From NCBI GenBank assembly GCA_963807155.1, contig CAWEAZ010000029.1, positions 186,001 to 250,000 on the forward strand: a stretch of 64,000 nucleotides of DNA. Reading direction: 5' to 3'. A program made the position numbers and the translations under genes. Below are positions 38,778 to 49,421 of the stretch, one piece after another. The stretch comes from JACCZX01 sp963807155. Lineage in GTDB: Bacteria > Pseudomonadota > Gammaproteobacteria > Burkholderiales > Burkholderiaceae_F. The notes below the pieces were generated by a model. It ran no database searches, was not told where the DNA came from, and was given only the letters and a program-made list of their open reading frames with translations. How positions within the stretch are numbered: the first letter of the stretch is position 1; every line of letters begins with the position of its first letter.

Positions 38778-41228
38778 ATGGGACTAACCATGATCTCGCT
38801 GTCGCGCGGATCGCCACCGACCAGGACACTCGATGTGGGCTGCCGTGCTTCGTACAATGGTTTCCGGCGCATTACTGTCAGTGAAGTGCTGCGGATGACG
38901 TTCCGGGGCAAGAATTCGCGAGGGTCGGAGTTGCGGCTGGTGCCAGTCCAGGACGTCGAAGCCGCAGATCTGCAACAGACGACAACTGGCGTTTGGGTCG
39001 CCCGCTCCGGTCGCCCCGAATTCGAGGTGGCCGGCCTTGAACAATTCCGCGGTCGTTGGATCAGCATGCGATTTCGACTTCGGGTAGCTCGCGACGAATG
39101 GAGCTCGCCAAGATTGTCGTTCGACCTTGGAACCGGCGACTTCGCCGCGTTTGAGATTCCGTTTCCGCGCTCGACTGCAGCGCAGCCGGAGATCGAACTC
39201 CTGTTTAACGTTCCTAGCGAGATTCGCTCGGCTCGTCTGAGCCCGATCGCTCGCCCCGGGCGATTCGAGTTAGGCGGCGCGACAGTCAACGTGGTTGAAA
39301 AGCCGCTCGCTATCGGCCGCATGCTGCGCGTCATCGCGTCGGTCGACGGCGTCGGTCGAGCGATCCGCATGTTGGCAGACACCATCACTCCGCTCGCGGA
39401 TCCGGCGAGCCGCTGGGAAGCGCGCCATCGAATGGTGAGTCGCTACATGGAAGTGCGATTAGGTGAAAAAAGCTACCTCAACTGGATAAAGACTTTTGAA
39501 TTCGACCATCGGTCCGCTGCCGAGCTGGCGTGGGAGCGACGGAGTTGGAGATGCACGCCGACGATTTCAATCGTGCTTCCCGTATACAACACGCCGCAGG
39601 CATTTCTTCGCGCAGCGCTCGACTCGGTTCTTGAGCAGACGTATCCGAATTGGGAACTATGCGTTGCCGATGACTGCTCCAGCGACCCACACGTCCGAAC
39701 TATCCTGGGTGAATACGCGGAACGTGACCGGCGAATACGCGTCGTTTATCGGGAAACAAACGGGCATATTTCGGAAGCTTCAAATTCCGCGTTGTCTCTC
39801 GCTACGGGCGATTGGATCGCGTTGCTTGATCACGACGACCGTCTGCATCCGCATGCATTGCACTTGGCCGCCGAAGCGATCGCTGCGAACCCCCACGTTT
39901 CGCTTATCTATTCGGACGAAGACAAGATTGACGAGAACAACAGCCGCTACGAGCCGTACTTCAAGTGCGACTACAACTACGAGTTGCTGCTCGCGCACAA
40001 TATGATTTGTCATCTCACCCTTCTTCGTCGAAGCTTGATCAACGAAGTCGGCGGATTCCGGCGCGGATTCGAGGGCGCGCAGGACTACGATCTGGCGCTA
40101 CGCGCGATCGACAAGATTGGTAGCGACCAAGTGCTGCATCTTCCGCGCGTCCTGTATCACTGGAGAGCCCATCGGGGCAGCACGGCATCGAGCTCCGATG
40201 CAAAGCCCTACGCAGCGCAGGCCGCACGCCGCGCGATTGCGGAGCATCTGCAGCGACGCGGCGTTATCGGAACGGTGGAGGCAGCGCCGGAGGGACACGG
40301 AGTGCATCGAGTCAGGTATGCCCTCGCCGATCCTGCTCCGAAAGTCTCGATCGTGATCTGCACCCGTGATCGCGCAGACTTGCTTGCAACATGCGTTGAC
40401 TCCATCGTCGACCGCAGCACCTATAGCAACTACGAAGTCGTGATCGTAGACAACGGAAGCACCGAGGACGCGACTTTTCGACTGTTCGACCGCCTTCCGC
40501 CGCGAGCGCTTTAGGGTGCTGCGCGACGAATCGGTTTTCAACTTCTCAGCGCTCAATAATCGCGCTGTGCAGGCGACCGGCGGCGAATACATCTGCCTGT
40601 TGAATAACGATATTGAAATCCTCACGCCAGACTGGATCGAGGAGATGCTGTCATTCTCGATGCAACCGGATGTCGGCGCCGTCGGCGCGCGTTTGTGGTA
40701 TCCGGGAGGAGGATTGCAGCATGCTGGGGTGATGTTGGGGCTGGGCGGGATCGCGAGGCACATACATAGAAACCTCAAGAGAGGCGAACTCGGGTACTTC
40801 GGTCGAGCCGCTCTCCATCAGTCATTCAGCGCTGTGACCGGAGCGGCATTGATGATTAGGAAATCGATCTATGTGGAAGTTGGCGGGCTGGACGAGCAAT
40901 TCGAGGTCACGTTTAACGACATCGATTTCTGTTTGCGCGTGCGCGAAGCGGGGTATCGCAACGTGTGGACACCCTATGCAGAAATGATCCATCACGAATC
41001 CGCGACGCGAGGTGTCGAGACGAGCCCCGCAAAAGACTGCGCAGGCGGAGCGAGAGAGCTTGCTGATGGCAAGTCGATGGGGAGACTTGTTGGGTAAGGA
41101 TCCGGCGTACTCCTTGAATCTATCAGTCGAAACTGAAGACCTTCGCATTGCCTGGCCACCACGCACAGATGCTTATCAGCACCGTGCGCCAACCAGTCAG
41201 CGCGATACGCGTCGCGGTCGACGCATAG
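38778..41228 (+). CDS. Tandem GT2 glycosyltransferase with N-terminal beta-rich domain, frameshifted
   Basis: About 817 residues; start chosen at ATG 38778 (38790 also possible), end approximate. Residues 1-210 form a Trp/Phe-rich beta-like region (RGRWISMRFRLRVARDEW, FELGGATVNVVEK). First GT-A domain: ISIVLPVYNTPQAFLRAALD, CVADDCSSD, ALLDHDDRLHPHAL, EGAQDYDLALRAI. Second GT-A domain: VSIVICTRDRADLLATCVDS, VVIVDNGSTED, then after an indel near 40495 YICLLNNDIEILTPDWIEEM and FNDIDFCLRVREAG. Two catalytic domains on one chain suggest synthesis of a repeating disaccharide linkage, as in rhamnan-type GTs. Further indels near 41040 and 41170. Confidence 0.85.
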
Positions 41229-41261
41229 TGGCGCCACGCAATGGCTTGGACTCTCTTGGCG

Positions 41262-42297
41262 ATGAAAACCGCGATCGTTACCGGAATCTCCGGTCAGGAC
41301 GGCGCGTACCTTGCCCAGCTTTTGTTAGACAAAGGCTATCGCGTCGTTGGCACCTACCGCCGGACAAGCTCTGTCAATTTCTGGCGCATCGAGGAGCTGG
41401 GTATCGAACGTCACCCGCAGCTCGAATTAGTGGAGTACGACCTCACCGACTTGGGTGCCAGCATAAATCTCGTTAAACGTGCGCAGCCAGCGGAGATCTA
41501 CAACCTTGCTGCGCAGAGTTTTGTCGGCGTCTCGTTTGAGCAGCCAGTCACGACGGCGCAAATCACCGGAATCGGTGCGCTACACCTGCTGGAAGCAATC
41601 CGCATCGTGGATAAGAGCATTCGTTTCTATCAGGCGTCGACGTCGGAGATGTTCGGTAAAGTGCAGCAGGTGCCACAGACGGAGCAGACGCCGTTTTACC
41701 CGCGCAGTCCTTATGGCGTAGCCAAGCTGTATGCGCACTGGATGACGGTCAACTATCGCGAGTCTTACGGCATCTTCGCCGCGAGCGGCCTGCTTTTTAA
41801 TCATGAGTCGCCATTGCGCGGCCGCGAGTTCGTTACTCGCAAGATCACGGACGGCGTTGCCAAGATAAACCTTGGAAAGCTCGACTGCCTCGAGCTTGGC
41901 AATCTGGACGCAAAGCGCGATTGGGGTTACGCAAAAGAGTACGTCGAAGGCATGCACGCGATGCTTCAGGTGTCTGAGCCGGATACGTTCGTCCTTGCCA
42001 CGGGCAGAACGGAAACCGTAAGGGACTTTGTGACATTGGCGTTCCAGGCTGCCGGAACGCGGATCAATTGGCGCGGCGATGGGGTCGAAGAAACGGGCGT
42101 CGTTGACGGCACGGACAAGGTGGTCGTCCGCATCGATCCGCGTTTTTATCGCCCAGCCGAGGTGGATCTGTTGATCGGGGACTCATCGAAGGCGCGGCAG
42201 TGCCTTCGGATGGGCGCCGAAGACTTCGCTTGAGTCACTGTGCGCAATGATGGTCGAAGCCGACCTGCGTCGGAATACGAGTGGCTTCTCCTTCTAG
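41262..42297 (+). CDS. gmd: GDP-mannose 4,6-dehydratase, frameshifted at C-terminus
   Basis: Converts GDP-mannose to GDP-4-keto-6-deoxymannose. Start MKTAIVTGISGQDGAYLAQL; also GTYRRTSS, catalytic TSEMFG and YGVAKLYAHW, LFNHESPLRGREFVTRK (a family hallmark) and DAKRDWGYAKEYVE. One indel near 42200 causes a premature stop at 42233; the correct C-terminus (GWAPKTSLESLCAMMVEADL) continues to 42297 and overlaps the rmd start. Length then is about 345 residues, normal for GMD. It competes with the AlgD-like enzyme for GDP-mannose. Confidence 0.92.
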
Positions 42298-43171
42298 TCA
42301 CGGTCGCGTACTCGTTACCGGCCTTAGCGGATTTACCGGCATTCATCTCGCGCCGCTATTACAGCAGCGTGGATACGAAGTTGTCCGAGCTTCCGAGCCT
42401 GAATTCGACCTGTTGCGGGAAGACTCGGTTGCGGCGCTGGTGCAGGCAACGCAGCCCGAGTACGTCATTCACTTGGCGGCCATCAGCTTCGTTGCGCATC
42501 AGGATGCCGCAGCAGTCTATGCAGTGAACACGGTTGGCACGACATCGTTGCTGTCCGCGCTGGAGCGCATTGCTCCGCGTTTGCGTAAAGTCGTGTTGGC
42601 CAGCACATCGCAGATTTATGGCAATGCAACCGAGGACCCGATCACCGAAAGCACACCGCCTGCGCCGATCAGTCACTATGCGTGCAGCAAGTTGGCGATG
42701 GAATTTATGGCACGCAGCTTTTTTGACCGCCTTCCGATTCTCATTACTCGGCCATTTAATTACATTGGTCGAGGACAGGCTGCGCAGTTCCTGGTACCGA
42801 AATTGATTGATCACTTTCGGCGCAAGGCGTCGGTGATCGAGCTCGGCAATCTGGATGTGGAGCGCGACTTTCTCGATGTTCGCTCGGTAGCTGACGCTTA
42901 TGTGCGATTGCTCGATTCCCCGCTGCAATCTCAGGCCGTCAATATCGCTTCGGGCGTTGGACGTAGCCTAGCCAGCATCCTGGATGATCTGACGCGCATT
43001 ACCGGCCACCGTCCAGCGACAACGGTCAACGCGTCATTGGTCCGTAGCAACGAAGTCAGGCGAATGGTTGGGAGCAGCGACCGCCTTATTAAGACGATCG
43101 GGCCGTTGCGCTACTCCGACTTTGAATCAACTCTACGATGGATGCTGCAGCCCACAACAGAACCCGCATGA
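42281..43171 (+). CDS. rmd: GDP-4-keto-6-deoxy-D-mannose reductase
   Basis: Extended SDR enzyme, intact at 296 residues from GTG 42281 inside the end of gmd. VLVTGLSGFTGIHLAPLLQQ, LASTSQIYG, YACSKLAMEFMA (Tyr-Lys) and RPFNYIGRGQAAQFLVPKL. Placed after GMD, the reduction should give GDP-D-rhamnose; the talose epimer is an alternative that sequence alone does not exclude. Its stop overlaps the hldE1 start. Confidence 0.87.
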   Translation: MASPSSHGRVLVTGLSGFTGIHLAPLLQQRGYEVVRASEPEFDLLREDSVAALVQATQPEYVIHLAAISFVAHQDAAAVYAVNTVGTTSLLSALERIAPRLRKVVLASTSQIYGNATEDPITESTPPAPISHYACSKLAMEFMARSFFDRLPILITRPFNYIGRGQAAQFLVPKLIDHFRRKASVIELGNLDVERDFLDVRSVADAYVRLLDSPLQSQAVNIASGVGRSLASILDDLTRITGHRPATTVNASLVRSNEVRRMVGSSDRLIKTIGPLRYSDFESTLRWMLQPTTEPA

Positions 43172-44120
43172 ACTCGCCCTCGGCCGCCGCCTTGCATGCA
43201 GCCAGAGTACTGGTGGTCGGCGACGTCATGCTTGATCGTTATTGGTTTGGAGATGTAGAGCGAATCTCGCCCGAAGCTCCGGTGCCGGTGGTACGCATAC
43301 GTCATTCAGAAGAAAGGCTCGGCGGTGCCGCAAATGTCGCGCGCAATGTCACGGCCATTGGTGCTACAGCCGGTTTATTGGCTGCCGTCGGGGATGACGA
43401 GCCGGGGCGGGCAATTTCGGCGCTGATCGCCTCCTCGGAAATCGAGCCTCATATCCACATGGAGCCTGAGCTGGCGACCACGGTCAAGCTGCGCGTGATC
43501 GGTCGTCACCAGCAAATGCTGCGCGCAGACTTTGAGCAAGCGCCGCGAGAAGAAGTGCTTCTGAAGCACCTTCAGGCATTTGCATCGCTGATGCCGCGCT
43601 ACCAACTCGTCGTGCTTTCCGACTACGGCAAAGGCGGTCTGGCGCACATCGCAAAGTTGATCGCGATGGCGCGCAAGGCCGGCATGCCGGTTTTTGTTGA
43701 CCCCAAGGGTGATGACTACTCGGCTTATGCCGGGGCAACGGTCCTGACACCTAACCGAGCAGAATTGCGCGAGGTTGTCGGGCGCTGGCGTGACGAAGCC
43801 GATCTTGAAACGCGTGCACAACGTCTCAGACAAGAACTCGGGCTGCAAGCATTGCTGCTGACGCGCAGTGAGGATGGCATGACGCTTTTCACCGAGCAGG
43901 GAGCATGGTCGGTGCAGGCGGAAGCGCGCGAAGTGTATGACGTGAGCGGCGCAGGCGACACGGTGATCGCGGTAGCGGCGGCGATGGTTGCATCGGGCGC
44001 ATCGCTAAGGGATGCGGTCATCGCAGCCAATCGCGCGGCGGTATCGCGGTGTCCAAGTTCGGCTCGGCGACCGTCTCGTACGACGAGCTGTTCGGCACAC
44101 ACGCAGGTGCTTCGCAGTGA
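43168..44120 (+). CDS. hldE1: D-glycero-beta-D-manno-heptose-7-phosphate kinase, frameshifted at C-terminus
   Basis: PfkB-family sugar kinase, about 317 residues, corresponding to the kinase half of HldE and here a separate gene. VLVVGDVMLDRYWFGDVERI, RLGGAANVARNVTAIGA, FVDPKGDDYSAYAGATVLTP and the catalytic DVSGAGDT. One missing G in a G-run near 44040 breaks the frame; restoring it gives GIAVSKFGSATVSYDELFG and a stop at 44118-44120. That stop overlaps the hldD GTG, in the order kinase, epimerase, phosphatase, nucleotidyltransferase. Confidence 0.92.
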
Positions 44121-45119
44121 CGATCATCGTGACCGGCGCGGCGGGCTTTATCGGCGCCAACAACGTCAAGGCGCTGAATGAACGTGGCGAGCGCGACATC
44201 GTCGCCGTCGATCACCTGGCGCAGGCTGACAAGTTTCACAATCTGGTCGACTGCGACATTGCCGACTATCTGGACAAGCACGACTTTCTCGATGCTCTGA
44301 GGCGCCGAACGCCTGCCACGCGCCGACGTCGTTTTTCATCAAGGCGCCTGTTCGGACACGATGGCGACTGATGGGCGATACGTGATCGAGAACAACTACC
44401 GATTCTCGCTCGAGTTGTTTCGTTGGTGCCAAGAGCAGAAAGTGCCGCTGATTTATGCGTCATCGGCGTCCGTCTACGGACGCGGCCCCGTTTTCGTCGA
44501 AGACCGCAACATACGAACGGCCGCTCAACATTTATGGCTATTCGAAATTCTTGTTTGACGCGGTCGTCCGCCGCGCATTTGGCCAGTCTTTCAGCCCCGG
44601 TGGTGGGTCTGCGCTATTTCAACGTGTACGGACCGCGCGAATCGCATAAAGGGCGGATGGCATCGGTTGCATTCCATGCATTCAATCAGTTTCGCGAGCA
44701 TGGCCGCGTAAGGCTTTTCGAGGCCAGTCACGGCTACAAGAACGGCGAACAGCGCCGTGACTTTGTCCATGTGAGCGACGTCGTCGATGTCAATCTGCAC
44801 TTTTGGAAACATCCCGTCTCGGGCATTTACAACGTCGGCACCGGGCGAGCTCAGAGTTTCAATGACGTCGCAGCAGCCGTCATCAATACGATTCGCGCTC
44901 TCACGTGGCGATCCGCCGCTTGATCTTCAACAGCTGGTGTCTGAGCAAGCGATCGAATACATCGGCATTCCTGATGCGCTGGTCTCAAAGTACCAGGCAT
45001 ATACGCAGGCGGACCTCACGCAGTTGCGAGCGGCAGGCTGCGATACGGCATTTCAGACGGTTGAGTCGGGCACTGCGAGCTACGTCAATTGGCTGCTGGC
45101 GCGTCACCCGGCTGCATGA
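44117..45119 (+). CDS. hldD: ADP-L-glycero-D-manno-heptose 6-epimerase, frameshifted
   Basis: Final step of ADP-heptose synthesis for the LPS core. GTG 44117 starts VTIIVTGAAGFIGANNVKAL and overlaps the hldE1 stop. Then KFHNLVDCDIADYLDK, YRFSLELFRWCQEQKVPLIY, NIYGYSKFLFD (Tyr-Lys), LRYFNVYGPRESHKGRMASV and YIGIPDALVSKYQAYTQADL, each in a shifted frame, so at least five indels. The order and spacing of all blocks match a full epimerase of about 333 residues, so loss of function is not inferred. Confidence 0.9.
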
Positions 45120-45713
45120 CCTTGCGTCCTGCTGCTTTCCTCGATCGCGACGGCGTTATCAATGTCGATCGCGGATACGTGTCTCGAGCCGAGGACTTCG
45201 AGTTTGTAACCGGCGTGTTTGAAGGAGCGGCTGCGCTACAGCGGCTGGGATTCGCACTCGTGGTCGTCACCAACCAGTCGGGCATCGGCCGCGGCCTGTA
45301 CTCGGAAAGTGATTTTCTTGCCCTCAATCGCTGGATGAGCGGTCAGCTTCGAGCAACACTCAATCCACATCGATGGTGTTTTCTATTGTCCGCACCATCC
45401 CACCGAAGCGTTTGGTGACTATCGATGCGAGTGCGACTGTCGCAAACCCGCGCCCGGCATGTTGCTGCGCGCGGCGCGCGAGCTGAACCTTGACCTTGCA
45501 CGCAGCGCGATGTTCGGAGATCGAGTATCCGACCTGCAGTGCGCGGCGGCGGCCGGCGTCCCGCTGCGCTATCTGCTGGGTGTCAATGGAACGTCGCGGC
45601 CCACGCCGCCTGATGCCGCAGGGCTTTCAATCGCGGAGTTCAGAAATCTGCAGCAGGCGGCCGCGAGCGTCAAATTCCACGATGCAGTCAGCTCACTTGC
45701 GAGCGCATCGTGA
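45116..45713 (+). CDS. gmhB: D-glycero-beta-D-manno-heptose-1,7-bisphosphate 7-phosphatase, frameshifted
   Basis: HAD-superfamily phosphatase. ATG 45116 gives MTLRPAAFLDRDGVINVDRG with the nucleophile Asp pair, then VVVTNQSGIGRG. After indels near 45375, the C-terminal ARSAMFGDRVSDLQCAAAAG carries the final acidic motif. About 199 residues. It overlaps hldD by four bases and hldE2 by four bases (ATGA on both sides), so all four heptose genes are translationally coupled. The isomerase gmhA is not in the window. Confidence 0.9.
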
Positions 45714-46199
45714 CCTCGATCGATTTCGAGCGAAAAATCGTGGCAGCGGATGGTCTCGCAGCTGCGGTGGCGCAACTTGCGCGCCCTGTCGTGCTGACCA
45801 ACGGCGTATTCGATATCTTGCATCGCGGCCATGTGACGTATCTCGCTCAGGCACGCGCGATGGGAGCGTCACTGATCGTCGCGGTTAACAGCGACGCTTC
45901 GGTTCGGCAACTCAGTAAAGGCGAAGACCGCCCGGTAAACAACGAGGCTAACCGCGCGGCCGTGTTGGCGGCTCTCGAATCGGTGAGCATTGTCACCTTG
46001 TTCAGCGCAAAAGTGCCTTTAGCAGTACTCGAGATTGTGCGGCCAGAGATCTACGTCAAGGGCGGTGACTACGACATGGCTACCGTTCCGGAAGCAGCGG
46101 TGGTCAATACGATGGGGCGGGACCACGGTGGCCATTCCGTTCATGCATAACGTCTCCACGACAGCGCTTCTGAAGCGGATACGCGCGAGCGCACCATAG
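45710..46199 (+). CDS. hldE2: D-glycero-beta-D-manno-heptose 1-phosphate adenylyltransferase, frameshifted near its end
   Basis: Nucleotidyltransferase half of HldE as a separate gene, about 163 residues. VVLTNGVFDILHRGHVTYLA contains the HxGH motif; IVAVNSDASVRQLSKGEDRP and PEIYVKGGDYDMATVPEAAV follow. An extra base near 46112 creates a false stop at 46150; removing it restores WGGTTVAIPFMHNVSTTALL and the true stop at 46199. Split hldE1/hldE2 is common outside enteric bacteria. Confidence 0.91.
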
Positions 46200-46224
46200 A
46201 ACGCGATCGACGCCGCGCTACCCG

Positions 46225-47739
46225 ATGAAACCCCCCGGCCGCTTCTCAGCTCGAGCGTTCTGGGGTCTTGCAAGCTGGCTGCTGCCCTTGATCGTGGTGT
46301 TCCTGCTGACGCCTCGCCTGCTCCATCTGCTCGGACCGGAGCGCTTTGGCATCCTGATGATTCTGCTGGTGACTCCTGTCATCGCGACTCAATTTGATTT
46401 CGGTCTCGCCCTAAGCGCGGTTCGTCAATTTGCCGCCGATTTGAGGCACGGGCAGGTCGATGGAAGCGGCATCCTTTTTTCCTACGCTTTGGCTTTCTGC
46501 GTGGTCGCATTGCTGTTCGGCACGGTCGTGGCGGGTGCTTCGGGATGGCTTGCGGAGGCGCTGGGCTTCACCGCCCCGCTCGGGTCCGAAGCGGCGCGAG
46601 AACTAATTCGGTGGTGCGCTGTGTGGGGTGCCGTAAGCCTTGCTACGGCCGTGCCGGCGCTCATCGCGCGCGCAGCACAATCTTTTGCTTTGCTTACCGC
46701 GTCGCAGACGCTGGCAACCGTTGTTCTATGGATCGGTGCGTTGCTGTTGATCCGTGCGGGCCATCCGCTGCGAGACATCGCGTTGCTGGGAATTGCGGTC
46801 GGCGCTTCGTCGGCTGCATTGTTGACCTTTGCTGTGCATCGCATGGTTCGTTGGGACTCACCGCTGTCGTTAAAGGTGTCGATTCCCGCAACGGGACATG
46901 CATTTTGCAGGCGGCATGTTCGTCGCACAGATAGCCAGCGCCATCGCCTTTCAGGCGGATCGCATACTCATTTCGTCGTTTGGCTCACCGGCCGTCGCGG
47001 GCGCGTACGCGCTGTGCGCCAACGTTGCGAATAAACCGCTCGCCGCGGTCGTCGCGATCACATCTTTCGCGTTTCCACACGCTTCGGGGCTGCACCTAGG
47101 TGGGGCACGCGACCAGGTGGGCGCCCTGCTTCAGGCACTTGATCGCGCTGTTGCTGTCGTAGTCATGCCAGTACTTCTTCCCGCGCTGTGGCTCGCGCAA
47201 CCGTTCCTGAAACTTTGGCTTGGCGTCTACGGCACACCCGAACTTGCGCTTGCCTTCCAAGTGCTGCTAGTTGCATTCGCGATACCCGCATTCGCCGTTC
47301 CGGTTGGACACGTGCTCGCGGCTAGCGGGCGCTCGGGACTGGCCGCTCGTTTTTCCTGGTTGACTGCGGGACTTGTGGTCGGCGGCATCATCGCGCTTGT
47401 CCCGCCCTACGGGTTGCTTGGCGCAGTCGGAGCCATACTTGCCGCAATGTCCACGTCTTTGATTTTCAGTTTTTCGCGAGACGCGCGCTCGGTTTAGACA
47501 AGTCGGAAGGACAGTGGCGGTTCTGGGCCGGTATATCGCTCGGCGTTGCGGCGCAGGCTCTGGTTCTCTTCGCGTTGACTAGTTTCGTTGTTGACTGGCT
47601 GACACTGGTTCTGGTGGTCGCCGCGGGTTGGGTGGCGTTTTTCCTAGTGCGTGTTATCTTCCAAATGCTTTCTCCTGAGGAGATTCGGCTGTTAGATCGA
47701 CTCCAGAAAGTTAGCTCCTACCCGTCCCGTAAACGCTGA
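46225..47739 (+). CDS. wzx: Polysaccharide flippase, Wzx/MATE-like, frameshifted
   Basis: About 505 residues and many membrane segments. First frame: FWGLASWLLPLIVVFLLTPR, LGPERFGILMILLVTP, FDFGLALSAVRQFAAD. After an indel near 46895: GGMFVAQIASAIAFQADRIL and GAYALCANVANKPLAAVVAI. A third frame near 47470 adds two more helices and ends KVSSYPSRKR before the stop at 47737-47739. The pattern is that of O-antigen/teichoic acid flippases. Its presence next to a complete Wzm/Wzt system means two export routes in one locus. Confidence 0.85.
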
Positions 47740-47753
47740 TCCTGGCGACTACT

Positions 47754-48651
47754 TTGGGTCTCAAGCGGCTCATTCGCGATTTGCTAGATGGTCGGTCGAA
47801 AGCCGTGGCCGCGTCGACCGACGCGCATCTGCAGCTTCAGCTGGCACGCGAGATGGCGCAGTTGCGCCGTGAGCTGTGTGCACTGATGCCTGACAATCCG
47901 GCGGCCCGATGGATTCAAGGTTTATTCGCAGTCTGACGAAGACGGCATCATCGAGGCCATCTGCGATCAGCTGCGCCTCGAGCGCGGCACATTCGTAGAA
48001 ATCGGTTGCGGCGATGGACACGAGAACAATACGCATTACCTGCTGCTGAAGGATTGGAGGGGCGTCTGGATCGATGCCGATCCCTCGAATGTTGCGCTGA
48101 TTCGGGCGGCGCTTGCCGACGCGCCAGCTGCGGCTTCGCGATTATCAGCTGCCGCGTCACGACGGAAAACGTTGCGAACGTGCTGCGCCAAGAACTAACG
48201 GCGCTTGGCGCGCCGCAAACGATTGATCTTCTTTCGATCGACATTGACGGCAACGATCTTCCGGTGGCGCTCGCCGCCGAAGCGATATCCCCTAAAGTGC
48301 TCGTCGTCGAGTACAACGCGAAGTTCCCGTATCCGATGGCGCAGTGCGTGAAATACGATCCCGGCTCACACTTGGAAGAACGACGACTACCACGGTGCTT
48401 CACTGGGTGCATGGGTAGCAAGCCTTGGGACTCGATATCGCCTTGTCTGCTGCAACCTGGCTGGTACAAATGCGTTCTTCGTTCGCAGCGACTTGGCAGG
48501 TCAATTCGAGCTGCGCCACCCAGCAGAGCTCTACCAGCCCGCGCGCTTTTATCTGACTGCCCTACGCTCGGGCCATCCGTCATCGCTGTCATTCCTTGCA
48601 AACCACTTGAGCAGTCGTACGGGAAACGTCCAACGGGAGCTTGGTCAATGA
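47754..48651 (+). CDS. FkbM-like SAM-dependent methyltransferase, frameshifted
   Basis: About 299 residues, split in four frames. TTG 47754 gives LKRLIRDLLDGRSKAVAAST and a helical N-terminus. Then QSDEDGIIEAICDQL and GTFVEIGCGDGHENNTHYLL, GVWIDADPSN, TIDLLSIDIDGNDLPVALAA (FkbM-like Asp motif), VLVVEYNAKFPYP and RYRLVCCNLAGTNAFFVRSD. It ends REFGQ-like RELGQ with TGA at 48649-48651, overlapping the next start (ATGA). Indels near 47935, 48130 and 48375. Substrate unknown. Confidence 0.75.
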
Positions 48652-49355
48652 AGCAGGGCGAAATCGATTACATGAAGACCATCGGCCAAGAGGCGGCCGT
48701 TGGCGCGTACGACAAGCCGTTTTCGCACTTCACGTGTTCGAAGAACTTGGTCGATTTGGGCTTGATCATGAGCCTGATGCCGCAGCCGCCGGCCCGATTG
48801 CTGGACTTGGGGTGTGGCACTGGGTGGACCAGCGCTTTCTTCGCTCGGCGCGGTTACCGGGTCGTGGGACAGGACATTGCGCCGGACATGATTGATTACG
48901 CGCGGCGCAACAAAACTCGCTATGAAGCAGCCGAGCTCGAATTCATAGTGTCCGACTATGAATCGCTGGCGTTCGACGAACCGTTTGATTGCGCCGTTTT
49001 CTACGATTCGCTGCATCACGCCGTGGACGAACGTGCTGCCTTGGAATGTGTCTATCGAGCGTTGCGGCCAGGGGGCACTCTGGTAACGCATGAACCGGGT
49101 TTTGGTCATTCCTTAAATCCCGACTCGATTCAGGCGATGAAGTTGTACGGCGTGACAGAAAAGGACATGCCGCCGTCACACATCCGCGACCTATGCGCCT
49201 CTATCGGCTTTTCTCAGTTCGAGTTTCTTGTGGATCCGACCCTGGCAATTCTCGTCATGTACGGAATCAACCTGGCGCAGGTGACTCGCGAGCCATCTGC
49301 CCTGGTGGCGGCGCTCGGTACGAGCGGCTCGCTTGATGGCAGATCGACAGCTTAG
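48648..49355 (+). CDS. Class I SAM methyltransferase
   Basis: Intact, about 235 residues from ATG 48648. PARLLDLGCGTGWTSAFFAR, VVGQDIAPDMIDYARRN, FDCAVFYDSLHHAVDERAAL and RALRPGGTLVTHEPGFGHSL are ordinary methyltransferase motifs. Upstream in-frame codons belong to the preceding gene. Middle member of three consecutive methyltransferase genes between the flippase and a GT4. Sugar methylation is likely from context. Confidence 0.86.
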   Translation: MKQGEIDYMKTIGQEAAVGAYDKPFSHFTCSKNLVDLGLIMSLMPQPPARLLDLGCGTGWTSAFFARRGYRVVGQDIAPDMIDYARRNKTRYEAAELEFIVSDYESLAFDEPFDCAVFYDSLHHAVDERAALECVYRALRPGGTLVTHEPGFGHSLNPDSIQAMKLYGVTEKDMPPSHIRDLCASIGFSQFEFLVDPTLAILVMYGINLAQVTREPSALVAALGTSGSLDGRSTA

Positions 49356-49421
49356 GCACGGTGGGATCTGTGTGGTGACGAAATGATCATCGCAGGTAAC
49401 TGCGAGCGAGCAGTGCACTAG

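Noticed and set aside
44117..45119. Programmed frameshifting or true pseudogene for hldD and similar genes
   Set aside because: Many frame changes at unrelated sequences and the same pattern in about 28 genes point to sequence error rather than recoding or decay.
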